8,370 nucleotides of DNA from Gammaproteobacteria bacterium (GCA_023481025.1 JAMCWV010000208.1:1-8370), one strand, 5' to 3'; shown: positions 1-8,349, numbered from the stretch's first letter. Translations and numbers: made by a program. The notes: a model not told the origin generated them from the letters alone.

Positions 1-945
1 CAACGGCATACCTTGATGATGACGGAAATAACGGCTATTGCGCTGCGACCCAAGCAAGCGATGTAAGGTCGACGCTTTGGCAGGCAAGATTGTTTGCAGC
101 TGATTAAATTCATCAGATTGGGTTTCTTGCAGCGACTGACTTATCGACTCTTGCATCCGCGCTGCGGCTTTACCGGTTGGCGCAGCAAGGGCAATACGCA
201 AGGTTCGTTCTGGTGCGGTGACACGGTGTAGCTCGGACAAGGTCGCCAAAACGCGCAGCACTGTATAGGTTTTACCTGTTCCGGGCCCACCGGTAATCAC
301 GCTGAAACTTTGTTGCGCGGTATTCGCACACGCCACCCGCTGCCAGCTTGGGTGTTCGGTCACATCGGGAATGAGTCGCTCGACGATAGCAGTGATAGTC
401 GCTGCATCGATATGCTCGGCGGACCGCTGCATACGCTCATAAAGCCAATGATTAATGCGTTGTTCGTACGACCAATACCGGCGCAAAAACAGTAACTGAG
501 TGTGTTGCTCATAGACTAACGGTTGCAGGCCAGTTGCCTTTTGTTCGGCTTGCCATGCGCAGGTTTGACCTTGCTGAGCGTGTTCAAGCCAACGCTCTGG
601 TAGCTGGGTCAGGTCACTTTCAGCAAGTAGGCTACGCAATAACTCATCGGGTTTTAATAAGTTTTCAAATAACTCTGAGTTGTGCATTAAATGAGCACTT
701 CGAGCTTCCCATTGTGCTGACGGTATGTCGAGCGTGCGCTGCGGATCGGCCGCCAATGCAACCAACGACAAACAGGTATGCCCGCGCCCGATCTGGTGGG
801 AGACCAATGCTGCCATCAAGGCTTCAAGATCACTCGCGCCTTGGCGCAACAATAGGACAGCCAAGCTGCGGTCGAGCGGGCGCAGCCAACCTTGTTCTTG
901 CCACGCAGCTAATACATCGGCCAATGAAATATCCAGTTTAGTCAT
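1..945 (-). CDS. recD: RecBCD subunit RecD (5'-3' helicase), N-terminal part, cut by window edge
   Basis: RecD is the fast 5'-3' helicase motor of RecBCD. Reading from the ATG at 945 gives 315 uninterrupted codons to base 1 with no stop, so the gene is partial; E. coli RecD has 608 residues. The N-terminal domain (LRPLD at 21-25, SHQIGRGHTCL at 49-59) matches E. coli RecD. Walker A is GGPGTGKT at 219-226 with Lys225, equivalent to E. coli Lys177. Motif Ia, APTGKAAAR, is at 255-263, and STLHRLLG follows at 292-299. The window ends just before the expected DExx box, so motifs II to VI cannot be judged. Compared with E. coli there are about 38 extra residues between 62 and 150. The start is supported by an AGGGAG ribosome site 6 nt upstream and by homology from residue 1. 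It overlaps the recB end by 8 bp, which indicates translational coupling. Identity is near certain; completeness is unknown. Confidence 0.96.
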   Translation of the reverse strand, partial: MTKLDISLADVLAAWQEQGWLRPLDRSLAVLLLRQGASDLEALMAALVSHQIGRGHTCLSLVALAADPQRTLDIPSAQWEARSAHLMHNSELFENLLKPDELLRSLLAESDLTQLPERWLEHAQQGQTCAWQAEQKATGLQPLVYEQHTQLLFLRRYWSYEQRINHWLYERMQRSAEHIDAATITAIVERLIPDVTEHPSWQRVACANTAQQSFSVITGGPGTGKTYTVLRVLATLSELHRVTAPERTLRIALAAPTGKAAARMQESISQSLQETQSDEFNQLQTILPAKASTLHRLLGSQRNSRYFRHHQGMPL

Positions 946-3900
946 GGTCAACTCCCTGTTCGGCTGAGTGGCAGACGTCTGGGTTAAGCGCGGCGGATAC
1001 AGACTGCCCCATAAATAATTCGTCAAGCTGCTCAATTAAGGCGAAAGGCACTTGGTCATAAAACGCACCTCGGCTGTCAGCCCGATGACCACGCAAGAAC
1101 AAATACACCACACCGCCGACGTGCTCTTCATAGCGGTAATTGGCCCCTAAGCGTACTTGCAACAGCTTGTGCAACGCATAGGTATAAATGACGTACTGCA
1201 TGTCGTAGCGGCTCGCCAGAATCTTGTCGCGAAGCGCTGCAAAATGATAAGCACTGTCGTCTTCGCCGAGCCAGTTTGATTTGTAATCGGCCACGTAATA
1301 CTTGCCTTCATGCTCAAAGACTAAGTCAATAAAACCCTTCAACATGCCGTTCAAGGTGTTCTTCTCGAGCTTCGGTCGTGCAAACTGCTGTTGAATCTGG
1401 CTTGCCACAAGCTGATCAAGCTGCAATACGTCTACCCCATGGGCAGGAAACCAAAACTCCGGCTCGGCTTTGTAGACAGTTAAGTCTGCAAGTCGCACGC
1501 TAGGCCCTTCTGCACTCAACGGGAAGTCACTTTGCAAATAAACGCCAAGCCATTCGTGCAGTTGTGGCGCATAAGGCTGCCAAAAGTCACTGCGACAACG
1601 CCGCTGAATTAACTCGTTGCGCGCTTCTTCATTGCCGGCAACCTCAGCAAAACCAAGCTCCGCTGCATCTTCGAGAATGTTATGCAAAAAGGTTCCCGGG
1701 CCTGCGCCTTTCGGCAGTAAGTGAATATGATCAGCGAATACAGTGCGCTGTTCAGGCATTACCGTCGTTTCAATGTCATCGTCTAACACCACCTCGGCCG
1801 TTTGCGCTTCTTCCAGCACGTTCATCTCTAACGTGGTTTGCGGAGCATGCATTTCCACACCGGCCTGCAAGGCGCTATAACTTGCTAGCCACCAACGCTC
1901 GAGACGATGATCCTGCGGCAACTTGGCAGCCTGTAGGTTTTGTTCGCTTGGCACCGGAGCTGCATAAGGAATACGGTTTTCATAAGGCATCGACTGAATT
2001 GCAGTATGTGCCTGTTTCCAAGCTTCTTCGGCATCGGTAAAGACCTCGGTGTAATCCGCTACTTTGCGTTTATCACCCGCGCCATATAAGAGATAAAACA
2101 GCGGATTGACATTCGGGTCGCCGACCGCTTGTAACGTCACAAAGGTCGCGAACTCCGCACGGGTCAGTGCCACGTACATTTTACGCAGATCTTCGGCGAG
2201 TATTTCATCACTAATCCGCTGCACGGCATCCGCGTTCGACTTATCCCAAGCCACGTGACGCTGGCGTTGCTCGTCATGATAGCTCTTCGGAAAGTGAATT
2301 CGGTGCTGTTCGGTTGTGGTGTAGGCAGCGAATGGCATGAATACCAAGGGGTACTGTAACCCTTTCGATTTATGGTAAGTAACCACCTTTACCAGTGCTT
2401 GATCGCTTTCTAAACGCAACTGTAACGACTCGGCATTGGTGCGCTTACCGCCGTTACCAAAGCCGCCGCTATAGCTAAATTCGTGGACTTGCTCAGCAAA
2501 GTAATCCTCGAGACTGGCCATGCCGTCGAGCGCCGCGCTCGCCTGCTGTAATAGCTCGGCAATGTGCAACACATCGGCTAACTGCCGTTCTCCGTCGCGC
2601 TGATTGGCGAGCAAATATTTCGGTACTGAAAACTCATGCAAGATGCGATGTAGTAGCGCAAGTACGCCGCGTTTTTCCCAGAGCTGGTGATAGCCGTCAA
2701 AGCGGTCCACCATATTTTCCCAACGTTGCTCGTCTTCTTGCAATAACACCAGTTCAGCCAATGGTAACTGCAGTAACCGACAGGCAATCGCAGCACGGAC
2801 TCGTTGTGGGTCTCGCGGCTGCGCGCAGGCCTGAATAATCAAGAGCAGGTCTTTAGCCACCGCCTGTGCATATACCGAGTCACTTTCAGACAAATAAACG
2901 CTGCGGATGCCGCGCAATGACAGTTCACGTCGAATTAACCGTGCTTCACTGGCATTGCCCACCAACACAGCGATGTCGCTCGGTTGCACAGCTGTGCGCT
3001 GACCGTCTGGATGATAAAAACCGGCGCGCTCACTGTTCAATAATTGAGCAATCAGATTGGCTTGGTAATTCGCAGCTGGGCGCTGATAATCACCTTTGGT
3101 TTTCACTGGCTCGCTGCCAATTTGCCATTGCAAAGCTGCCGCCGGCTCACCGTCTAAGCCACGAAACTCGCGCTTTTGGCCATTGGCCGCAACCTGCTGA
3201 AACGGAATATCTGGGTATAAGAAAGCACCCCGCTCGCTATTGGTCTCGCTGCGGGCAAATAAGTCATTGATTGCCGCAACCATGTTGGTCGCCGAACGGA
3301 AGTTCGTTGCTAGCGTGTAATGACGCCCTGCCGTGGCTTCACGGGCTTGCAAGTAGGTAAAAATATCGGCATTTCGAAAACTGTAAATCGCCTGTTTCGG
3401 GTCGCCAATTAAAAAGATACCGGTGCTGGTGTCATTCTTGGCAATACCGTAGATACGGTCGAAAATCTCATACTGAATGGGGTCGGTGTCTTGGAATTCA
3501 TCGACCAGAGCAATTGGATACTGTTGCCGAATGGTCGCAGCTAAGTCAGCACCGTTAGGGCCACGCAAGGCGTCACGTAAACGGGTAAGCATGTCGTTAT
3601 GCCCCATAACGGCAGCTCGCAATTTCAGTTCATTAATTCGGCCATGCAAATAGTCGCGCGCATGCAACAGCACCATGGACTCAAATTTGGCACTTAAGCC
3701 CTTTAATACTGCATAGTCGTCGGGCAAGTCATTTAGGATAGCGAGGCCCTCTGGCGCTTCGCCGGCTAATTTTTTCTCGATATCTGCCGGGTTCAGGTAC
3801 TTTAAATCACCGCCAAGAGACAGCTGCGCGGCCTCGCCAGTGACCCACGCATACAGAGCTTGCGCTGCGTTTTTTCGGCCTTTATTGCCGCTATCGGGCA

Positions 3901-4690
3901 AGGCTAAATAAGCCTCATGAACACGGGTGGCAATGGCTCGGTACTTTTCCCGATAGTCATTGACCGCCGCTAAATTCTCACCTTCTGCCTGACGATAGGT
4001 GTCGACCAGTGACGGGAAATTTGCCGTGTTTGGCCCTTGTTGGCTGTCAATAAGTTGCCGGTTTACTTTGCGTAATAAGCGCTCCGGTGTTTGCAAAATC
4101 GTCAGTACTTGTTCAGCAAGTTCGGGCTCTAGGCCATAAACAAAATGGCGGAAGTAATCTTCAGCCGCTGCGAGCTGCAAGTCCTCTTCGTCAGTTTCGA
4201 CATCTTGGTCAAATAAGCTACCGCTGGCAAACGCATGCTCAGTGAGCATTTTCTGACACCAGCCGTGAATGGTACTGACCGAGGCTTCGTCCATCGATTG
4301 CGCTGCTAGCTCGAGCTGCCGCGCATAGGTTGCAAGCGCACCAGCGCCCGAAGTCGCTAGGCAATCTTGTTTGAGTTCGAGTAAAAACTTGTCACTGCTG
4401 TCATGCTCTGCATGGCGAAAATAAGTGGCTGCTTCACTAAGACGAGCCCGAATACGGTCGGCAAGCTCGGCGGTGGCCGCCCGCGTAAACGTCATGACGA
4501 GAATTTGTTTCGGCTGCAACGCGCGCTCGAATGCTGTTTCAGCTTGTCCGTTTTGTCCGCTTTGGCCATGCTTGAGCACCAAACGCACGAACAAAGCGGC
4601 GATGGTGTAGGTTTTACCGGTACCTGCACTGGCCTCAATTAAACGACTGCCATGCAAGGGAAACGTCAAGGGGTCAAGAATATGGCTCAT
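938..4690 (-). CDS. recB: RecBCD subunit RecB (3'-5' helicase and nuclease)
   Basis: RecB is the slow 3'-5' UvrD-like (SF1A) motor and the only nuclease of RecBCD; it also loads RecA after Chi. The protein has 1250 residues (E. coli 1180). Helicase motifs visible in order: Walker A EASAGTGKT 19-27 (Lys26); TFTRAATAEL 67-76; STIHGWCQ 139-146; DEFQD Walker B 397-401; GDPKQAIYSFR 429-439; TNFRS 462-466; TYHKSKGL 771-778; YVALTR 839-844. An acidic linker rich in D and E leads to the C-terminal nuclease domain. Its metal and catalytic residues are His1003 (in GTFLHN), Asp1122 (GFIDL), Asp1135 and Lys1137 (DYKSNWLG), then Gln1165 and Tyr1169. These correspond to E. coli His956, Asp1067, Asp1080, Lys1082, Gln1110 and Tyr1114, with identical spacing from Asp1122 onward. 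All key residues are present, so the enzyme should be active. The start shares ATGA with the recC stop, and an AAAGGAG site lies 7 nt upstream. Differences from E. coli: a tripeptide repeat at 41-49, GHNDML where E. coli has GFDDML, and TNFRS where E. coli has TNWRS. Confidence 0.98.
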   Translation of the reverse strand: MSHILDPLTFPLHGSRLIEASAGTGKTYTIAALFVRLVLKHGQSGQNGQAETAFERALQPKQILVMTFTRAATAELADRIRARLSEAATYFRHAEHDSSDKFLLELKQDCLATSGAGALATYARQLELAAQSMDEASVSTIHGWCQKMLTEHAFASGSLFDQDVETDEEDLQLAAAEDYFRHFVYGLEPELAEQVLTILQTPERLLRKVNRQLIDSQQGPNTANFPSLVDTYRQAEGENLAAVNDYREKYRAIATRVHEAYLALPDSGNKGRKNAAQALYAWVTGEAAQLSLGGDLKYLNPADIEKKLAGEAPEGLAILNDLPDDYAVLKGLSAKFESMVLLHARDYLHGRINELKLRAAVMGHNDMLTRLRDALRGPNGADLAATIRQQYPIALVDEFQDTDPIQYEIFDRIYGIAKNDTSTGIFLIGDPKQAIYSFRNADIFTYLQAREATAGRHYTLATNFRSATNMVAAINDLFARSETNSERGAFLYPDIPFQQVAANGQKREFRGLDGEPAAALQWQIGSEPVKTKGDYQRPAANYQANLIAQLLNSERAGFYHPDGQRTAVQPSDIAVLVGNASEARLIRRELSLRGIRSVYLSESDSVYAQAVAKDLLLIIQACAQPRDPQRVRAAIACRLLQLPLAELVLLQEDEQRWENMVDRFDGYHQLWEKRGVLALLHRILHEFSVPKYLLANQRDGERQLADVLHIAELLQQASAALDGMASLEDYFAEQVHEFSYSGGFGNGGKRTNAESLQLRLESDQALVKVVTYHKSKGLQYPLVFMPFAAYTTTEQHRIHFPKSYHDEQRQRHVAWDKSNADAVQRISDEILAEDLRKMYVALTRAEFATFVTLQAVGDPNVNPLFYLLYGAGDKRKVADYTEVFTDAEEAWKQAHTAIQSMPYENRIPYAAPVPSEQNLQAAKLPQDHRLERWWLASYSALQAGVEMHAPQTTLEMNVLEEAQTAEVVLDDDIETTVMPEQRTVFADHIHLLPKGAGPGTFLHNILEDAAELGFAEVAGNEEARNELIQRRCRSDFWQPYAPQLHEWLGVYLQSDFPLSAEGPSVRLADLTVYKAEPEFWFPAHGVDVLQLDQLVASQIQQQFARPKLEKNTLNGMLKGFIDLVFEHEGKYYVADYKSNWLGEDDSAYHFAALRDKILASRYDMQYVIYTYALHKLLQVRLGANYRYEEHVGGVVYLFLRGHRADSRGAFYDQVPFALIEQLDELFMGQSVSAALNPDVCHSAEQGVDHD
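952..957 (-). promoter_or_regulatory. Ribosome binding site of recD inside the recB end
   Basis: AGGGAG on the minus strand lies 6 nt before the recD ATG at 945 and sits within the last codons of recB. The recD ATG and the recB TAA overlap as ATGACTAA (945-938), an arrangement typical of translational coupling. Confidence 0.8.
4544..4570 (-). repeat. Three 9-bp tandem units in recB coding (H/S/N)GQ
   Basis: Reading the minus strand, three consecutive 9-base units encode HGQ, SGQ and NGQ (RecB residues 41-49). The two units nearer the gene end differ from each other at one base; the first unit is more diverged. The repeat falls between Walker A and motif Ia, in a stretch where E. coli RecB has a different loop sequence, so it is probably a surface loop tolerant of length change. 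Being in frame, gain or loss of a unit would not break the gene. Confidence 0.7.
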
Positions 4691-7600
4691 GAAGCATCTC
4701 CTTTGCTATCTGTTTGCTCGGCGAAGTCCGATTCTGGCAGAGTGAACTCGATGGCCTGGCCATGCTTTAAGCGCACAAATGGTGCGTAAACTCGTTCGAG
4801 TAACTGCCAAAAGCTATCGCTCGCCAACATGATTGCCGCATCACTTTCTATGCGACCGGCATAGCGCCAAGCGCTTAAATCACCGGCCGATGAATTATCG
4901 ATAGTCTCGAGGATTTTCTCATTGGCGATTTCAATGGCTTCCTCGGCGGTCACTGGCGCGGTGTTTTGTGTGCCTTTTGCGGTCGGCTTGCTGCCAGAAA
5001 TGGCTTGGGTATAGGTTTCTAACCAACTAAGTGCTAATTCACCCACCGTACCGCATGGCGAGCTGAGTTGAGCGCGTAAAGCCGTGAGTAATTCTGTCAG
5101 TATGTTCAACGCTTGGTCGCGATTCAAAGGCGTCAGCTCCAATGCCTTCACATTGCCGTACTGGTCCGGGGCAAATAGTGCGACAGTGGTCACCCGGGCG
5201 CCACTGACAAGGCTGAGTAGCAGGTGTTTCACATACGGCAAAAACTCATGTTTTTCGCTCAGTTTGCTGCTCGATAATAACAGTTGTAATTGTTCGCCGA
5301 GTTCATTTTGATACAGCTGCTGGGCCACGTCACGCAGTACAAATTCGCCCCAAGCATAGTCGATTGCATGGTCCGGAACCGCTTGCGGATACGCTTGCAG
5401 CAAGGCCGCAGCATGTTGCAGTTGCGGTGTGACTTTCTCAAACAAGCGGCTAGCTAAAACCGCCGTCATCGGCTGCACACCAAGCCGACCTTCACGCTCT
5501 AAACGCGCCAATTGCGGTTGTAAGGCGTCTTGTAACGAGGCCAAGTCTTCAAGTTCGGCCAGTTGCTCCGGAGCGTGCGCATGTAAATCCTGTAACCAAG
5601 CTAAACTGCCGTCCAACAACTCTTCTTTGATTTGCCATGCACTGATGCCATCCAGTGAAAACGCTTCGCTGTCATTCGTTTGGCTTTCATCGCTCACAAA
5701 GTAGGTATCGAGCCGATAGTTAAAGAATGGCTGCGCGGGCTCGCGTAAGAACTTCACCAGGTCGCGCACGTTGAGAACACGTTGCTCTTGGGCATCGGCT
5801 TGCCAGGGCGGCACGTCGAGCTGTTGGTCAGCACTGTCAGTATGCGCAGCAAGCCATTCATGCATGTAGGTAAAATACGGCGGCTGCGGTGTGCTGTGTT
5901 GCAGGTATTGCGGGTTAAATGCCTGCAATTTATGCTCACAAGTCAGGTTTACTAGTAAGTCTTCACTTTCACTGGAGGAGCTTTCTAAGCGCCAGCCTTG
6001 TTGTAAATGCTCACGCAGTTGGGCGACCAATACCGACGGCGGCCATTCGCTATTGTCTTGTGCGCTGTGGCCTATCCAGCTCATGGAAAAGCAATCTCGT
6101 GCTGACAATAACGCTTCGAGGAACAAATAGCGGTCGTCGTCACGACGGGCACGATCGCCTGGCCGATAGCGCTCGACCATCAGGTCAAAATCAGAACTCG
6201 GTTGTCGACGTGGATAGGCATCGTCATTCATACCAAGCACATAAATATGGCGAAATGGTATCGCCCGCATTGGCATCAGTGTGGCGAAGTTAACCGCGCC
6301 AGCTAAAAAGCGTTGATTCAAATTCGGTTGATCCACTTGCGACAGCCAACTCTCTTTGAAAATACTCAGCTCTAAATCTGCCGTTAGGCCGCTATCGGAG
6401 ACAACCTCTTGCAAGCTCTCGAGGACTTGCTGCAGTTGGGTAATTAACACCTGTTCGTCATCATCGGTGGCCGCAAAAAAGCGCGCTAGCAAGTGCCCCG
6501 CGTGCTGTACCCAAGTCCCCATCGCGTGACGCTGCTGAGTTAATTGCCACCACTGATTCACAGCTTCGATTAAGCTAGCAAGTTTCCCGACTGCATCGGC
6601 GCTGAGACCCGCGACTTCATGGTAAGGCTCGATATTGTGCCAACGCGCTTGGGCGTCACTGACAGGCCGGCCTATGGCATAGCCAAACACCATGCGCTCG
6701 AGTGCAAACCACCAACTGTTGGTGGTGGTTTCTGCAGGCATACCAAATTGCTGCCGATGTTCGCCATCGAGGCCCCAACGAGCGCCGGCGTCATTCAGCC
6801 AACGCTGAACATCGAGAATTTCTTGCGCACTGAACCCGAAGCGCTGCTGCAATGCGGGAACACTCAACAGCGAAAAGACATCCGCTTGGGTCACCCGCGA
6901 CTGCTCTAGGCTTAAGAGTAATTCCAACGCGACCATCAGCGGTTGTTGGTGGCGTTGGCCTTGGTCCGCAATGGTAAAAGGAATGTGGCGCGGGTCTTGC
7001 CGATCAAGCCGACCAAATACCGCCTGCACATGCGGCGCATAGGCGTTCACGTCTGGTACCATAACCATGATGTCGCGCGGGCGCAGCTCTTTGTCATTGG
7101 CAAAAGCCGCCAGTAGCTGGTCGTGTAGCACTTCAACTTCACGCTGAATGCTGTGGCAGTTATGGAACTGCAAAGACCGATCATGTGCTGCAACGGGTGG
7201 CCAATGCTGTTGGGTTTCATGCAAAGGACGCAAGTTCAGCACGTCATTTTGCAGCTGTTGCAGTAGATTTTCCGCCGGTGTTTCGTCGAATAGCTCAAAA
7301 CGGATACTTTCGAACGCTTCTTGTTTGGCGAGAGTTTCGTCATACAGGTCGAGTAAATGAATATAGTCGCGGCCTTGTTTGCCCCAGGCGGCCAGTAACG
7401 GCTGCGCATGATGATGCAGCTCATCATCGGCGATGTCTTCAGCCATGTCGGCTTTTAATTCGTGGCGGCGTGGAGCCTGTTTGAGCACCTGCTTCAAGGC
7501 CTCTTTACCGTCGACAATATTGGCCCAGTAATGCTGACAGGGGTTGTGCACACACAAGACGACTTGGGTGAAGCCTTTAATGGCGTCGAGCACTTCGAGA

Positions 7601-8343
7601 GTTTGCTGCGGCAAGCTCGAAATACCAAAGATGAGCACTCGCGGTGGCATGCTTGCTGGTCGGTGGGTGAGTGCTTTCGCCTTTCGCGTAAACTGCCGAT
7701 GCAGCTCAGCTCGGTTGGTCCAAAAATGTTCTGGCCCAATATCGCGCACTAAAGCTCGCCACAACTGCGGTTGCCAAAGGTCTTTCGCAGGCACAGGTTG
7801 CGGCTCTTGTGGCCCTGATGCATCGAGGACATCGCGCCCTGCACTCCAGTGATCAAGCCAGTCCGCACGATAGTTCTGGTATTGGTCGAAAAGGTCGGCA
7901 ATGCGCTGACTTAACTGAAAAAGTTTGCGCTGATCATCGTGGTGACCTTGTTGGGCAGCACTGGCACCAAGATAGTTCGCCAATGCGGTAAAAGCACCAT
8001 CCTGATTAGCCGCGACCAACTCCGGGAGAATGCGCATAATCCGCCAAGTTAGACGGTCTTTGTCGAACGGTGATTCTTTCGGAATGCTATCGCCAAGCAC
8101 GGCTCGGTAAGCTTTCCAAACAAAGCGAGCAGGCAAGGTCACGTTCAGCATGGCCGCAATGCCATTGGCTTCAGCTAAGTTAATTTTTAGCCATTGCGCA
8201 ATCCCGTTACTTTGCACCAGCACGGTCTCTTCCTCGAGCGGCGCCAAGGGGTAATTGGCCATAAACGTGACCGCCACGGAGGTTAAATCCTCGAGGCGGT
8301 GACTATGAGCGACGACCAAACCGGGTACAAGTTCCTGCTGCAT
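4687..8343 (-). CDS. recC: RecBCD subunit RecC (Chi recognition, helicase-dead scaffold)
   Basis: RecC holds RecB and RecD together, splits the DNA strands and reads Chi with an inactivated helicase-like N-terminal region. The protein has 1218 residues (E. coli 1122); the extra length looks concentrated in the C-terminal half. As expected for RecC there is no Walker A lysine motif and no nuclease DxK signature. Family blocks seen: LVQSNGIAQWL 42-52, LPARFVW 70-76, RKLFQLS 139-145, ADLFDQY 149-155, REVEVLHDQLL in the middle, LGMNDDAYPR, and GDRARRDDDRYLFLEAL 729-745. Chi-contact residues known from E. coli (Gln38, Gln44, Leu64, Trp70, Asp133, Leu134, Asp136, Arg142, Arg186) map to Gln44, Gln50, Leu70, Trp76, Asp150, Leu151, Asp153, Arg159 and Arg211 and are conserved. 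Thr40 is replaced by Asn46. The start is chosen because HSHRL 13-17 aligns with E. coli HSNRL 6-10 and an AAGGA site lies 6 nt upstream. It is first in the visible operon; its promoter is outside the window or within the last 27 bases. Confidence 0.97.
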   Translation of the reverse strand: MQQELVPGLVVAHSHRLEDLTSVAVTFMANYPLAPLEEETVLVQSNGIAQWLKINLAEANGIAAMLNVTLPARFVWKAYRAVLGDSIPKESPFDKDRLTWRIMRILPELVAANQDGAFTALANYLGASAAQQGHHDDQRKLFQLSQRIADLFDQYQNYRADWLDHWSAGRDVLDASGPQEPQPVPAKDLWQPQLWRALVRDIGPEHFWTNRAELHRQFTRKAKALTHRPASMPPRVLIFGISSLPQQTLEVLDAIKGFTQVVLCVHNPCQHYWANIVDGKEALKQVLKQAPRRHELKADMAEDIADDELHHHAQPLLAAWGKQGRDYIHLLDLYDETLAKQEAFESIRFELFDETPAENLLQQLQNDVLNLRPLHETQQHWPPVAAHDRSLQFHNCHSIQREVEVLHDQLLAAFANDKELRPRDIMVMVPDVNAYAPHVQAVFGRLDRQDPRHIPFTIADQGQRHQQPLMVALELLLSLEQSRVTQADVFSLLSVPALQQRFGFSAQEILDVQRWLNDAGARWGLDGEHRQQFGMPAETTTNSWWFALERMVFGYAIGRPVSDAQARWHNIEPYHEVAGLSADAVGKLASLIEAVNQWWQLTQQRHAMGTWVQHAGHLLARFFAATDDDEQVLITQLQQVLESLQEVVSDSGLTADLELSIFKESWLSQVDQPNLNQRFLAGAVNFATLMPMRAIPFRHIYVLGMNDDAYPRRQPSSDFDLMVERYRPGDRARRDDDRYLFLEALLSARDCFSMSWIGHSAQDNSEWPPSVLVAQLREHLQQGWRLESSSSESEDLLVNLTCEHKLQAFNPQYLQHSTPQPPYFTYMHEWLAAHTDSADQQLDVPPWQADAQEQRVLNVRDLVKFLREPAQPFFNYRLDTYFVSDESQTNDSEAFSLDGISAWQIKEELLDGSLAWLQDLHAHAPEQLAELEDLASLQDALQPQLARLEREGRLGVQPMTAVLASRLFEKVTPQLQHAAALLQAYPQAVPDHAIDYAWGEFVLRDVAQQLYQNELGEQLQLLLSSSKLSEKHEFLPYVKHLLLSLVSGARVTTVALFAPDQYGNVKALELTPLNRDQALNILTELLTALRAQLSSPCGTVGELALSWLETYTQAISGSKPTAKGTQNTAPVTAEEAIEIANEKILETIDNSSAGDLSAWRYAGRIESDAAIMLASDSFWQLLERVYAPFVRLKHGQAIEFTLPESDFAEQTDSKGDAS
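4698..4704 (-). promoter_or_regulatory. Ribosome binding site of recB inside the recC end
   Basis: AAAGGAG on the minus strand lies 7 nt before the recB ATG and is read within the last codons of recC. Together with the ATGA stop/start overlap at 4690-4687 it fixes the recB start and suggests that terminating recC ribosomes re-initiate on recB. Confidence 0.85.
6706..6731. repeat. Inverted repeat inside recC
   Basis: A 9-base arm AAACCACCA (6706-6714) is matched by its reverse complement at 6723-6731. An alternative pairing, ACCACCAAC (6708-6716) with GTTGGTGGT (6718-6726), leaves a single central base. The stretch encodes RecC residues ETTTNSWWF (538-546), so a run of Thr codons facing two Trp codons produces the symmetry. 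It has no T-run and lies mid-gene, so a terminator role is unlikely; it may be a chance effect of the amino acid sequence. Confidence 0.6.
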
Positions 8344-8349
8344 GCGTTG

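Noticed and set aside
310..967. Plus-strand open frames of 61, 135 and 80 codons at 310-495, 534-941 and 725-967
   Set aside because: They lie antisense to recD, which shows clear homology over its whole visible length; their translations resemble no family I know and they overlap each other in different frames.
1564..4642. Plus-strand and alternate minus-strand open frames inside recB (for example 1564-2040, 2866-3270, 2578-2796, 4403-4642)
   Set aside because: recB is intact in one frame with every motif in order. These are shadows of a GC-balanced coding sequence, with no recognisable domain.
6706..6731. Rho-independent terminator at the recC inverted repeat
   Set aside because: There is no following T-run on either strand and the site is in the middle of a conserved coding region.
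5084..7991. Numerous small open frames over recC on both strands
   Set aside because: Their translations are rich in Cys, Ser and Arg as expected of shadow frames, lack family features and overlap the conserved recC frame.
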